From Veillonellaceae bacterium (GTDB lineage: Bacteria; Bacillota; Negativicutes; Veillonellales; Negativicoccaceae), in contig JALELM010000003.1 of NCBI GenBank assembly GCA_022771805.1, forward strand, positions 1 to 64,000: a DNA stretch of 64,000 nt, given 5' to 3'. A program made the position numbers and the translations under genes. This document shows, in pieces, positions 27,740 through 36,332 of this stretch (position 1 is the stretch's first letter; each line of letters opens with the position of its first letter). The notes under the pieces are model-generated. The model searched no databases, had not been told where the DNA came from, and worked only from the letters and a program-made list of their open reading frames with translations.

Positions 27740-28899
27740 GCGTTCTCCCCGTCCGGCTCCTCCTGCGTCCAGACATTGCCGCGAATATAGTTGCGGTCAA
27801 CGACCAGGGAGATCCGATATTCCGGATGGCGCAAACGGATCGTGTCGCAGATCCAACGGAAAATTTCTTCGTCCCGCTCGCGCGTCTCATCGCCGACGGA
27901 GACATCGAAATGAACCCGCCAGCCGTACGAGCGCCGATCCGCAAAGAAATCGTGCACATTCCAGCTCGGGTTGATTTCCGCCACCATCCGGCGCACTTCA
28001 TTTTCCACCAACGCCGCTTCGGGGTCGGCCACATTGCGCGGGTCGATATGCACCGTCACCTGCGCCCGGTATTTGTCCTGCACCGCCCACTCGATATAGT
28101 CCGCGATCCGATGCGCGCCGAGCAGCCCCATCCGGCTGTCCACTTCCACATGAAAACTGATGAACCGCAGCCCGGAGCCGTAGTCATGCACGATCAGGTC
28201 ATGCACGCCCTCCACCTCCGGCAAGGAACGGATATACGCCAGCATTTCCCGCTCCTCCTGCTCGCCGATGCGCTTGCCGAGCAATTTGTTCACGCCGCGC
28301 GTGAGTATCGTCCAGCCCGTATAGAGCAGCGCCAACGCCACCATCGCACCGATATAGGCATCAATCTGCCAGGTGAACAGGAACTGCGCCGCAATCGACA
28401 CGAGGACGGAAATCGTCAGAAGCATATCCGAATAGGCATCCGCCGTCAGCGCCGTCACCAAGTCCGAGTCCGTCCGCGCCGCCAGCCGCCGGAAAAAAGC
28501 GATCAGCCCGAGCTGCACGAGAACCGAACCGATCAATACCCCCAGCAGCACCGGCTCGATGACCAGGTACTGCGGGTGAATGATCCGATCCCAAGCCTCC
28601 ATGGCGACCCGGAGCCCGGCGTACAGAATGATCGCGCCGATGACCCCCGTCGCCACATACTCGATCCGCGCCTGCCCGAACGGATGCCGCCGGTTCGTCG
28701 GTTGCGCCAACAGGTACAGCGACAGCGCAATCATGACGGAACTGCCGATATCCGTCAAATCATGCACGCCGTCCCCGATGACCGCGACCGAGCCGAACCA
28801 GTACCCGAGCCCGATTTTCGCCCCCGCCAGAGCGGCCTTGATCAGCGTATAAACCGCCAACATCCAGCCGAGCAAACGAATATTTTTTTGCTGCTGCAT
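27736..28899 (-). CDS. Cation diffusion facilitator family transporter
   Basis: A 387-residue divalent-cation/proton antiporter. ATG 28897-28899 is preferred, since GGAGGGG lies between it and an upstream in-frame ATG. Five to six membrane helices span about residues 8-215. Metal-site residues are in VIGDGVHDLTDIGSS (HDxxD type), and RRHPFGQARIEYV is the second CDF signature. Two ferredoxin-like cytoplasmic domains follow (about 220-290 and 300-380), longer than the usual single domain. Likely substrates are Zn, Mn or Fe; not resolved. Confidence 0.9.
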   Translation of the reverse strand: MQQQKNIRLLGWMLAVYTLIKAALAGAKIGLGYWFGSVAVIGDGVHDLTDIGSSVMIALSLYLLAQPTNRRHPFGQARIEYVATGVIGAIILYAGLRVAMEAWDRIIHPQYLVIEPVLLGVLIGSVLVQLGLIAFFRRLAARTDSDLVTALTADAYSDMLLTISVLVSIAAQFLFTWQIDAYIGAMVALALLYTGWTILTRGVNKLLGKRIGEQEEREMLAYIRSLPEVEGVHDLIVHDYGSGLRFISFHVEVDSRMGLLGAHRIADYIEWAVQDKYRAQVTVHIDPRNVADPEAALVENEVRRMVAEINPSWNVHDFFADRRSYGWRVHFDVSVGDETRERDEEIFRWICDTIRLRHPEYRISLVVDRNYIRGNVWTQEEPDGENA

Positions 28900-28913
28900 A
28901 ATCCCCTCCATAG

Positions 28914-28948
28914 AAAAAACGTCCTGCCGCCGGGAATACGACAGAACG
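28914..28948 (-). terminator. Terminator after the YdbC-like gene
   Basis: Minus strand: CGTTCTGTCG and CGGCAGGACG pair with G-U wobbles around a 9-base loop and are followed by TTTTTT. Confidence 0.65.
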
Positions 28949-28957
28949 CTCCGTTAT

Positions 28958-29212
28958 TCAGTCTTGTTGCGTTTGTTTCTGATAAAATTCTTCAATATCA
29001 ATTTGATTCAGCGTGTCTTTCAGTGCGATCAGCTCGTCCTTTGTCAAAGTCAAGCCCTTCGTCATTGCCTGATACTCGCTGTCCCAGCCCCGCAAATCGA
29101 ATTTCGGCTGCCGTCCGTTCCAACTCGTAAAGGTCAGTTCTTTCTTCCAACCGTCGCGATTGGTGGATAATACGCCGAGCACTTCCATAATTTCAAAGTT
29201 AATTTGTGCCAT
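28958..29212 (-). CDS. YdbC family protein (PC4-like ssDNA-binding fold)
   Basis: An 84-residue protein starting at ATG 29210-29212 with GAGGTG upstream. FEIMEVLGVLSTNRDGWKKELTFTSWNGRQPKFDLRGW (given here only to show the pattern IMEVLGVLS...WKKEL...W.G..PKFDLR.W) matches the YdbC/PC4-like family, which binds single-stranded nucleic acid. Acts in the cytoplasm; the process is unknown. It has its own terminator downstream. Confidence 0.82.
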   Translation of the reverse strand: MAQINFEIMEVLGVLSTNRDGWKKELTFTSWNGRQPKFDLRGWDSEYQAMTKGLTLTKDELIALKDTLNQIDIEEFYQKQTQQD

Positions 29213-29337
29213 CTGCCCACACCTCATTGTTAAATTTTCAAATACATGTGTATCATAGCATTCTCGCCGCCGGCCTGTCAATCATACCGCCGCCGGCAGC
29301 GGGGCACGCTGCACCGTTTTGCTCGCCCGCGAGCCGC

Positions 29338-30780
29338 TTACTTCACCTCGCCGGACTCATCCCGCCACCAGACGATACCCTCCGTCCGCGGCAATACGGA
29401 AGCGTGGAAGCGCGGCTTTTCGATCCCCGCCCGCCGCTGCCGCAAATAATCCTGCAGCGCGACGAATGTCTGCCCGCCGAGCGCCGCAATGGCGAGAATA
29501 TTCGTGATCGCCATCAACGCCATGAACAGATCCGCCATATCCCAGACGAGTTTGAGCTCGGCGATCGAGCCGACGAAAATCATCACGCCGACGGTCGCCC
29601 GGAACAGATTCAGCCACAGCTTGTTGCGACTGATGAAGCCGATATTGATTTCTCCGTAATAATAGTTCCCGACAATCGAGCTGAACGCGAACAGAATGAT
29701 GAACACCGCCAGCGCCCCGCGCGCCCATTCGCCGAGGAACAGCGCCAAATCGTGCTGCATCAGCGCGATGCCCGTAAGCCCCGCTTCCTGATAGTCGCCC
29801 GTGCAGAGAATGATGAACGCCGAAGCCGTGCACACGATCATCGTATCCACGAACACGCCGAACGCCTGCACCAAGCCCTGCCGCACCGGATGCTCCGTAT
29901 CCGCCGTCGCCGCCGCATTCGGTACCGCGCCCATCCCCGCTTCGTTGGAGAAAAGGCCGCGCTTGATCCCCGCCATAATCGCCGCACCGAAACCGCCGCC
30001 GAGCAGGGCATCCGTGCCGAACGCATTGGCGAAAATGGACACGACTACCTCAGGCAACCGGTCGATATTCACCAAGGTCACCCAAACAGCCGTAAAAATG
30101 TAAATTGTCGCCATAATCGGCACGACCCACTCCGTCACCTTCGCCACGCGCGTAATGCCGCCGAAAATGACCGCCAGCGCAAACAGCGTTACGACGAGCC
30201 CGGTCGTCGCGGGGTTCAGCCCGAACGCCGATTCCAGTGACAGCGCGATCGTGTTCGCCTGGACGGAATTGAAGATCAGCCCGTACGTGACGGAAATCAG
30301 CACCGCGAAAAAGATCGCCGCTTTCGGCCGTCCGAGACCGTTGCGAATGTAGTACGCCGGGCCGCCGCGGAAACCGCCTTCCGGCAAAGGCACCTTGTAG
30401 ATCTGCCCCAAAGTCGACTCGACGAAACCGCTCGCCGCCCCGATGAGCGCGATCATCCACATCCAAAAGACCGCGCCCGGGCCGCCCGTCACGATCGCGA
30501 TGGCAATCCCCGCAATATTCCCGACACCGACGCGGGAAGCCGTGCTGACGCAAAATGCCTGGAACGAAGATATATGCCCGTCCTTCGTCCCCGCGCCGAT
30601 GCCGTCCTTCAAAACGCGGAACATCTCGGGCAGCATGCGAACCTGCACCGCCCCCGTCCGCAGCGTAAACCAGAGTCCGACCGCAATCAGCATAATAATC
30701 AGTACATACGACCACAAAATGTTATTGGTTTGATCGACAGCCTGCCCCAATAACGTGCTCCATGTCGTAAATGCGTTCAT
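29338..30780 (-). CDS. Alanine/glycine:cation symporter (AGCS) family
   Basis: A 480-residue inner-membrane transporter with about ten hydrophobic helices. Family motifs are VSTASRVGVGNIAGIAIAIVTGGPGAVFWMW-like sequence at about 88-118 and GGFRGGPAYYIRNGLG near 147. It probably imports alanine or glycine with Na+. AGGAGG precedes the ATG. A TATAAT hexamer at 30813-30818 (minus) is the likely -10; the gene is divergent from the MFS transporter. Confidence 0.93.
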   Translation of the reverse strand: MNAFTTWSTLLGQAVDQTNNILWSYVLIIMLIAVGLWFTLRTGAVQVRMLPEMFRVLKDGIGAGTKDGHISSFQAFCVSTASRVGVGNIAGIAIAIVTGGPGAVFWMWMIALIGAASGFVESTLGQIYKVPLPEGGFRGGPAYYIRNGLGRPKAAIFFAVLISVTYGLIFNSVQANTIALSLESAFGLNPATTGLVVTLFALAVIFGGITRVAKVTEWVVPIMATIYIFTAVWVTLVNIDRLPEVVVSIFANAFGTDALLGGGFGAAIMAGIKRGLFSNEAGMGAVPNAAATADTEHPVRQGLVQAFGVFVDTMIVCTASAFIILCTGDYQEAGLTGIALMQHDLALFLGEWARGALAVFIILFAFSSIVGNYYYGEINIGFISRNKLWLNLFRATVGVMIFVGSIAELKLVWDMADLFMALMAITNILAIAALGGQTFVALQDYLRQRRAGIEKPRFHASVLPRTEGIVWWRDESGEVK

Positions 30781-30874
30781 ACCGTTCCCTCCTGTGAAAA
30801 AGTCTTTTGCTTATTATACTACAGAGATACCGAATTACTATCGTCCGCGCGCGTAAAAACGAATACTTTTTCGA

Positions 30875-30903
30875 TTGACAACGATTTCACGCTCACGTAA
30901 GAT
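30875..30903 (+). promoter_or_regulatory. Promoter of the MFS transporter gene
   Basis: TTGACA (30875-30880), 17-base spacer, TAAGAT (30898-30903). It leaves an untranslated leader of about 125 bases with GC-rich inverted segments near 30911-30957. Confidence 0.65.
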
Positions 30904-31036
30904 ATAGATAGCCGTTCGCCTGTTTTCCCGCCGCGGAGCGCGGAAACCGGAGCGGTTCTTCTTGTGTATGATTTGTTATTTCTATCCATAATATGCTTAA
31001 TTTTTATTTTCATCGTTTCGTATCGGAGTGATCGCC

Positions 31037-32284
31037 TTGATTACCAATATGTTCCCCGCTTTCCGCGAGACGCAATTCCGCCGCTTTTGGCTCAGCCAAT
31101 TCGTCGCCCTGAACGGCCTGTGGATGCAGCTCACCGCCCAGCAATGGCTCGTCTATTCGCTGACCGGCTCGCCCCTGCTCCTCGGCCTGCTCGGCGTGGC
31201 GCAATTCGGCCCGCTGCTGCTCTTTTCGCTGCCCGCCGGCGTCTTCGTCGACCGCTGGCCGAAGCGCACGATCCTGCGCGCGACCCAGACAGCCTACATG
31301 CTGCAGGCTGCGACTCTGGCGTTGCTGGTATTTACCGGTTGGGTGAACTACTACAATGTCCTGGCGCTCGCCTTCCTGTACGGCTGTATCCAAACGGTCG
31401 ACTCTCCCGCCCGCCAGGCGTACATCCCCGACCTCGTTCAGCCGATACATTTGCGAAGCGCGATCGGTCTCAACTCCGCGAACTTCAACGCGGCGCGCAT
31501 GATCGGCCCCGCGCTCGCCGCCGTCCTGATGGCGAAATTCGGTGCCGGCTGGCTCTTCCTGCTGAATGCGCTCTCCATGCTGCCGGTGCTTTGGGTGTAT
31601 TGGCAGCTGCCCGTCCCCGGCCTTGCCGTACACACCGCGGCGCGCGAAAATGTCCTGCGGGAGATCCATGCCGGCATTTACTTCGTCCGGCACAACTTCC
31701 CGGTCGCCGCCGCCCTCATCGCGATGGCGATCATTTCCATGCTCATCATGAATTACAACGTCATTTCGCCGGTTTATGCCGACCGCGTCCTGCACAGCGG
31801 CGTCACCGGCTTCGGTCTGGTCAATTCGGCGATCGGTGTCGGCGCCTTCACCGCCGCGATCCTGACCGCCGCAGGCAATACCTCCGAACCCGCTGCCCGT
31901 TCGGTGTTCGGCAGCGGTCTGGCCGCCGTCCTGATCCTCGCCCTGCTCAGCCTGATCGACCATTTCTACCTCGCATTGGCCGCCTTCGCCGCGTTCGGTT
32001 TTTGCAACCTGCAGTTCATCATCAATGTTAATACCACCGTGCAGATGCATTCCACTTCCGAATACCGCGGCCGGGTACTCTCGCTGTACACCCTCCTCTT
32101 CCTCGGAGCGACGCCGCCCGGCAACCTGCTGACCGGCTCGGCGATCGAGCACCTCGGTGTCCGCGCCGGTATGCTGACCTGTGTCATGCTGGCGCTCCTC
32201 TGCTACCTGCCCCTGCTCGTCTCCGTCATTCGCCACCTGCGCCGCAATCCGGACGCCTTCACCGTCCCCCCGCATGAAGCCTGA
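31037..32284 (+). CDS. MFS transporter, EntS-like (MFS_3)
   Basis: About 415 residues with twelve predicted membrane helices. FRETQFRRFWLSQFVALNGLWMQ at the start and VFVDRWPKRTILRATQ in loop 2-3 are typical of the MFS_3/EntS group, which exports siderophores or other small molecules. The frame opens at GTG 31028, but CGGAG overlaps that codon; TTG 31037, eight bases further on, is preferred, with ATG 31049 as the alternative. Substrate unknown. Confidence 0.85.
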   Translation: MITNMFPAFRETQFRRFWLSQFVALNGLWMQLTAQQWLVYSLTGSPLLLGLLGVAQFGPLLLFSLPAGVFVDRWPKRTILRATQTAYMLQAATLALLVFTGWVNYYNVLALAFLYGCIQTVDSPARQAYIPDLVQPIHLRSAIGLNSANFNAARMIGPALAAVLMAKFGAGWLFLLNALSMLPVLWVYWQLPVPGLAVHTAARENVLREIHAGIYFVRHNFPVAAALIAMAIISMLIMNYNVISPVYADRVLHSGVTGFGLVNSAIGVGAFTAAILTAAGNTSEPAARSVFGSGLAAVLILALLSLIDHFYLALAAFAAFGFCNLQFIINVNTTVQMHSTSEYRGRVLSLYTLLFLGATPPGNLLTGSAIEHLGVRAGMLTCVMLALLCYLPLLVSVIRHLRRNPDAFTVPPHEA

Positions 32285-32343
32285 CACATTCGCTCCGCTC
32301 CGGCGGAGCATTTTCTTTGGCCTCCGCCGAAAAACGGCAAAAT

Positions 32344-32369
32344 AAAAAAGACGCAACCGCGTCTTTTTT
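32344..32369. terminator. Bidirectional terminator between MFS gene and uppP
   Basis: Stem AAAAAAGACGC / GCGTCTTTTTT with loop AACC. It sits between two convergent genes and has T tracts on both strands. Confidence 0.9.
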
Positions 32370-32375
32370 TCTCGC

Positions 32376-33170
32376 TCACAACAGGAAGTACAGGCAAGTG
32401 CACACCGCCAAGCCGAAACGATAATACGCAAAGGCCGACAGCGTCGAACGATGCAGGAAGCCCAGCACCCAGACGACCGAAGCATACGCCACGGCAAACG
32501 CCGTCACGAAACCGACCGCAAACACGCCGAAATCGCTCCAATCGAGATAGCGCCACACTTTCAGCAAGTCATACAGACAGGCGACGCACATCAGCGGCAC
32601 CGCCATGATGAACGAAAAGTCCGCCGCCGCCTTGCGCGACACGCCGATCAGCATCCCGCCGGAAATCGTCGAACCGCTGCGAGAAAAGCCCGGCCAAAGC
32701 GACAAGATCTGAAACACGCCGATCGCGATCGCCTGACGAGTCGTGATATTGTCCACATAATCCGTATGCAAAGGTATGTTCGCGCGTTCCGCCAGCAGCA
32801 TCAGCCCCCCGCCGGCAACCAGCCCGATGACGACCGTCTGCCAACCGAACAGATAGGTTTTGATCAGGGAATGCAGCAAGTAGCCGACCGCCATCGCCGG
32901 CAACATCGCCAAAAACAGATTATAGAAGGATACGCCGCGCTTTTCCAGCCAATGCTCCCGTTGCACCATATAAGCAAATTTATCCTTATATACCAGCAAT
33001 ACGGCCAAAATAGCGCCCAATTGGATAAAGACCTCAAAAACGGACGCCTTCATCCCGGAAAAGCCGAGCATATCTCCGACAATAATCATATGACCCGTGC
33101 TCGACACCGGGACATACTCCGTCAACCCTTCCACGATCCCGATAATCAGAGCCACTAAATACTCGTACAT
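32376..33170 (-). CDS. uppP: Undecaprenyl-diphosphatase UppP (BacA)
   Basis: A 264-residue membrane enzyme that recycles undecaprenyl diphosphate for cell-wall synthesis. ATG 33168-33170 has AAAGGGG upstream; the frame opens 81 bases earlier inside the NUDIX gene. Signatures: GIVEGLTEYVPVSSTGH (about 12-28) and WPGFSRSGSTISGGMLIG (about 158-175). About eight membrane helices. It begins 2 bases after the NUDIX stop. Confidence 0.96.
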   Translation of the reverse strand: MYEYLVALIIGIVEGLTEYVPVSSTGHMIIVGDMLGFSGMKASVFEVFIQLGAILAVLLVYKDKFAYMVQREHWLEKRGVSFYNLFLAMLPAMAVGYLLHSLIKTYLFGWQTVVIGLVAGGGLMLLAERANIPLHTDYVDNITTRQAIAIGVFQILSLWPGFSRSGSTISGGMLIGVSRKAAADFSFIMAVPLMCVACLYDLLKVWRYLDWSDFGVFAVGFVTAFAVAYASVVWVLGFLHRSTLSAFAYYRFGLAVCTCLYFLL

Positions 33171-33172
33171 GC

Positions 33173-33669
33173 TTAAACCCCTTTCAAATAACCGTCCCGC
33201 TGCAGCCGTTCCAGCACCTCGCGATCCGTCGGAAATGCCAAGTCCGGACACTCGTCATAATAGAACCAGCCGATACGATCCGCATCGTCGCCCGCCCGCG
33301 GTACGCCCGACACCTCACAACGGAACCAGCAGCCGACGCTCAAGGCATCCGGCCGGTGAAAATTCGAATAGACGGCATACTCCGTCGCCGCTTCCACCGT
33401 AAGCCCCGTCTCCTCTTTCATCTCGCGCCCCAACGCCGCGCGAACATCCTCGCCCCATTCGATGTGCCCGCAGGGGATGCACCACTTCCCGGCATACGTC
33501 TGCCCGACCGCGCGCCGTACCAGCAGGATCCGCCCCGCCTTCTTTTTTCTCCAACCGCCGCCATGGGATTGCGGTAGCACTTCCGCTCGCACCGCGGACA
33601 ATAGCCGCTGCTTTCGGTGAGCGGCGAGAGCTTCGTGCCGCAAGTCGGGCAATAACACAACCCGTTCAT
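33173..33669 (-). pseudogene. Zinc-ribbon NUDIX hydrolase, frameshifted at an A6 run
   Basis: The start is ATG 33667-33669 with GGAGGTG upstream. The first part encodes a zinc ribbon (CPTCGTKL ... CPRCERKCYRNPMAAV). The NUDIX body lies in another frame: RILLVRRAVGQTYAGKW, then the NUDIX box GHIEWGEDVRAALGREMKEETGL. The frames meet at a run of six A on the minus strand (33543-33548); a seventh A would give the continuous sequence AAVGEKKKAGRILLV. It may be a true mutation, a read error, or slippage on the A tract. Two shorter open frames result. Confidence 0.8.
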
Positions 33670-33684
33670 CGTACACCTCCGCTC

Positions 33685-33716
33685 AAAAAGAAAAGACCGC
33701 TTCCGCAGAAGCGGTC
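33685..33716 (-). terminator. Terminator after the BrxF-like gene
   Basis: GACCGCTTC and GAAGCGGTC pair around TGCG and are followed on the minus strand by TTTTCTTTTT. It separates the BrxF-like gene from the NUDIX-uppP unit. Confidence 0.85.
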
Positions 33717-33727
33717 CGGCAGACTTC

Positions 33728-34198
33728 TCAGTCCAGAGTAAGTACGTGCCGCGGCTCTTGGATCTCGTAAGTGAAATAATCTTTTTTGCTGTTGTGTTCC
33801 AGGCTCAGCATCTTGCCGTCAAACACACCGCGCCAACCGACGACCAGCACCCGTTCCCGACTCAAATCGCGCAACAGCTGCATCGGTTCCAGACGGAAAA
33901 TCGGTGCAAAGAGAATTTCCACACTGTCCAGAATGACGACATCGCCCTCGATCGCCCGAAACGCCTGCAGGAAGGAATCCTTCGCTTCGACGGTGCGCGC
34001 GTCATGCTCGACTTCAAACAACTTTTCCATCAGCAATTCTTTCGCTTCGACATAGCTCCAACCGCGCGAATGTTCCAGCTCCCGCAACACCTTGCTCTTA
34101 CCGGAACCGGCACCGCCGACCACGAAAAGAATCTTCTCCTCGAGTTGCTCGACTTCCGCCACACGTGCTCTTACTTCTTCTGCTGTCACCATAGTCAT
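33728..34198 (-). CDS. P-loop ATPase resembling BREX-3 protein BrxF
   Basis: About 156 residues from ATG 34196-34198 (AGGGG upstream). It begins MTMVTAEEVRARVAEVEQLEE and has Walker A VVGGAGSGKSK (about residues 25-35), a Walker B-like VVILDSVEILF (about 90-100), and a LLRDLSRERVLVVGWRG segment that fits a small AAA-like fold. The overall pattern matches BrxF, the small ATPase of type 3 BREX phage defence. No other brx gene (brxC, pglZ, methylase or helicase) is in the window, so it is an orphan and may serve another purpose. Confidence 0.7.
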   Translation of the reverse strand: MTMVTAEEVRARVAEVEQLEEKILFVVGGAGSGKSKVLRELEHSRGWSYVEAKELLMEKLFEVEHDARTVEAKDSFLQAFRAIEGDVVILDSVEILFAPIFRLEPMQLLRDLSRERVLVVGWRGVFDGKMLSLEHNSKKDYFTYEIQEPRHVLTLD

Positions 34199-34270
34199 CA
34201 CGCCCCTACATGTATTGTTGTCTTCATTATAATATACTTCGGCAAAAAATTCCACGCAGAAGCAAAAAAT

Positions 34271-35455
34271 TTACCGCTCGTCGGACACTCCCGTTTCTTG
34301 CATTTCCAATCCGTAACGCGCTTCCCGCGGCAGCACCCGGCGAATCGTGCTCGTCGTCAGGATGATATCTTCCGCCTGATCCTTCTCCGTATTCACGACA
34401 AATACCAGGTACGCATCCCGCTGCGGCAACGGATAGTAGCACAGCTGCAGCGAATCTTCATTCTGCTCCGCCACGATCGTCGGCGCGCCGTATGCCCGCA
34501 GAATCGTCGAAAGACTGTCCCCGAGCGCAATCCCCTTCGCCGTGCTCACATGGTTCGAACGCAAAAACACCCGCTCGGTACGCCCGCTTTCCTTGTCGAG
34601 CGTCACGCCGAAATCCGGATACAGCCAGACCTGCACATAATCCTGTTCGATGCGATAATCCCAGTCCGTATACGGCGGCTGCGTGAACACTTCCTGCAGT
34701 GCCACTCCCGCAAGCCTCGCCGGCGCGGGCAGCAACGGTGCGGAAGCCGCCGCCGGCTGCGGCGCATACCGCAGCGTGATCGTCTCGATCTGCATCTGAC
34801 GAATGCGGAAAATGAGCTCCTCCCGGCTCGGTGCCGGTGCTCGGTAGATATAATTCGTCACCCCCGTCTGCGGCTCCCAGCGCACTTCCGTCGGCGCGCC
34901 GTAAACGCGAATGATATTCTCGCGACTGTTCCCGACCGCAATCCCGCGCGCGGCCGGATACGCTTCCTTCTCCACCGTCAGCTGCGCCAGTCCCGGCACG
35001 GTGCGGATCGGATCGACACCGATGCGTTCCGCGGTCGCCGCATCGTACGGCAGCGACCGCTGCACGCTCGCCGTCACCCCCGGCCAGTACCACTGCGCCG
35101 AGCCGTCCCGCTCCACGCGCCGCTCCGGCACGCCGAACGCCTTCTTCAGCGCGGCGAAATCACTCCCCAACGCCACGCCCCCGAGACGAAAATCCGCACT
35201 CGTCGGATCGTCCTCCCGAATATCCGCCAACGTCCAGACAAGGTACTCGCCTCGCTCCTCGTTCCGGTGGAGCTCCGCCTTGCCGACGGATGCCGCCGCC
35301 TCACCCGTTGCGACTTCGGTCGCCGCGGGAAGTTCCTGCGCTGCGGCCGTTTCCCCTGCCGGCTCCGCTACATTCGTTGTCTCAGCCCACGCCGCACCGC
35401 CGACAAGCCAGCCGGCGAGACAGCAGGCGATGAGCCGTATTTGCCATTGTTTCAT
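34271..35455 (-). CDS. Secreted protein with three BamE-like repeats
   Basis: A 394-residue exported protein; the signal peptide ends at AWA (residue 24), and a low-complexity Ala/Glu/Thr stretch runs to about 58. Three copies of one motif follow: GVALGSDFAALKKAFGVPER (93-112), GIAVGNSRENIIRVYGAPTE (171-190) and GIALGDSLSTILRAYGAPTI (308-327), each followed by beta-rich sequence. The G..lG.s...i...yG.P pattern is that of SmpA/OmlA (BamE)-like domains. It probably lies in the periplasm or at the outer membrane. Function unknown. Confidence 0.7.
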   Translation of the reverse strand: MKQWQIRLIACCLAGWLVGGAAWAETTNVAEPAGETAAAQELPAATEVATGEAAASVGKAELHRNEERGEYLVWTLADIREDDPTSADFRLGGVALGSDFAALKKAFGVPERRVERDGSAQWYWPGVTASVQRSLPYDAATAERIGVDPIRTVPGLAQLTVEKEAYPAARGIAVGNSRENIIRVYGAPTEVRWEPQTGVTNYIYRAPAPSREELIFRIRQMQIETITLRYAPQPAAASAPLLPAPARLAGVALQEVFTQPPYTDWDYRIEQDYVQVWLYPDFGVTLDKESGRTERVFLRSNHVSTAKGIALGDSLSTILRAYGAPTIVAEQNEDSLQLCYYPLPQRDAYLVFVVNTEKDQAEDIILTTSTIRRVLPREARYGLEMQETGVSDER

Positions 35456-35499
35456 AGGTCACCTCACTGTCCTTCATTATACAACAGTACCCGCGTCTG

Positions 35500-35508
35500 T
35501 GCTACAAT
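35500..35508 (+). promoter_or_regulatory. Extended -10 promoter of the SIMPL-domain gene
   Basis: TGC-TACAAT, about 65 bases upstream of the ATG. A perfect 11-bp direct repeat begins within its last bases. Confidence 0.55.
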
Positions 35509-35528
35509 AGAGAAGTAATAGAGAAGTA
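35507..35528 (+). repeat. Tandem duplication of an 11-bp unit
   Basis: ATAGAGAAGTA occurs twice head to tail at 35507-35517 and 35518-35528, at the expected transcription start of the SIMPL gene. Confidence 0.9.
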
Positions 35529-35573
35529 AGTATGTTTTTTTGTGAATCGCAGTGAACTGAAGGAGGAATTACT

Positions 35574-36311
35574 ATGTGGAAACGTACTCCCGTACTTCGT
35601 AAAGCCAATTACCTGGCGGTAGCGGCCTGTCTCGCCCTGCTGCCCTTTGTCGCCGCACCGAATGCAGCGGCAGCTGCCCCCGACACCGCGGCCGTCCAGC
35701 GCACAGTCACCGTCGACGGCGTTGCTTCCCGCGACCTCGTCCCGACCCGCGGCCGGCTCTCGTTCGGCATCGTCGGCCAAGCGGCGGATGCCCAGACGGC
35801 GAAAGCCGAGTACGACCGGCAAATGAACGAAGTCATCCGTGCGGTGCGCGCCCTCGGCATCAATGAACAGGAACTGCAAACTTCCTCGTTCGCCATCTCG
35901 CCGCTGTACAACAATCCGGAAGGCAACCAAGCGCCGAAAATCGTCGGCTATCGCGTTTCGAGCATGCTGACCTATACCACGCGCAACCTGGAAAGCCTGC
36001 CGCGCGTACTGGAAGCCGCCGTCAGCGCCGGTGCGAACAACATCGGCGACATTTCATTCCTGACGGAAAGCACGCCGGATATGGATCGCCAACTGCTGCA
36101 GGATGCTGTCAACAACGGCAAAACCACGGCGGACACGATCGCCCGAGCCGCCGGTATGCGCCTCGGTAAACTCGTCAGCGCCCAGGTACATCGCCGCTAC
36201 GAACAGGGCGGTGTCTTGCGCGCCTACGCCGCCAAGGCCGACGCAGCTCCGATCTTCGCCGGCACGCAGCCGGTCAGCGTCACCGTACAGCTGGTATTCG
36301 AAATCATGTAA
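35574..36311 (+). CDS. SIMPL (DUF541) domain periplasmic protein
   Basis: A 245-residue exported protein. The signal peptide runs to about residue 34 (FVAAPNAAAAA). The SIMPL domain (about 40-245) starts RTVTVDGVASRDLVPTRGRLSFGIVGQA and contains ELQTSSFAISPLYN, VGYRVSSMLTYTTRNLE and a C-terminal PVSVTVQLVFEIM. SIMPL proteins (BP26, YggE) are periplasmic and linked to oxidative stress, but the mechanism is open. GGAGG precedes the ATG. The flavin-reductase-like gene follows after 21 bases. Confidence 0.9.
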   Translation: MWKRTPVLRKANYLAVAACLALLPFVAAPNAAAAAPDTAAVQRTVTVDGVASRDLVPTRGRLSFGIVGQAADAQTAKAEYDRQMNEVIRAVRALGINEQELQTSSFAISPLYNNPEGNQAPKIVGYRVSSMLTYTTRNLESLPRVLEAAVSAGANNIGDISFLTESTPDMDRQLLQDAVNNGKTTADTIARAAGMRLGKLVSAQVHRRYEQGGVLRAYAAKADAAPIFAGTQPVSVTVQLVFEIM

Positions 36312-36332
36312 CATCCGCAGAGGAGGAGAAGA

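Noticed and set aside
30904-31036. Manganese, guanidine or fluoride riboswitch before the MFS gene
   Set aside because: I compared by eye with the consensus features and found no convincing match.
33728-34198. A BREX defence island
   Set aside because: Only the BrxF-like gene is present; flanks are housekeeping genes.
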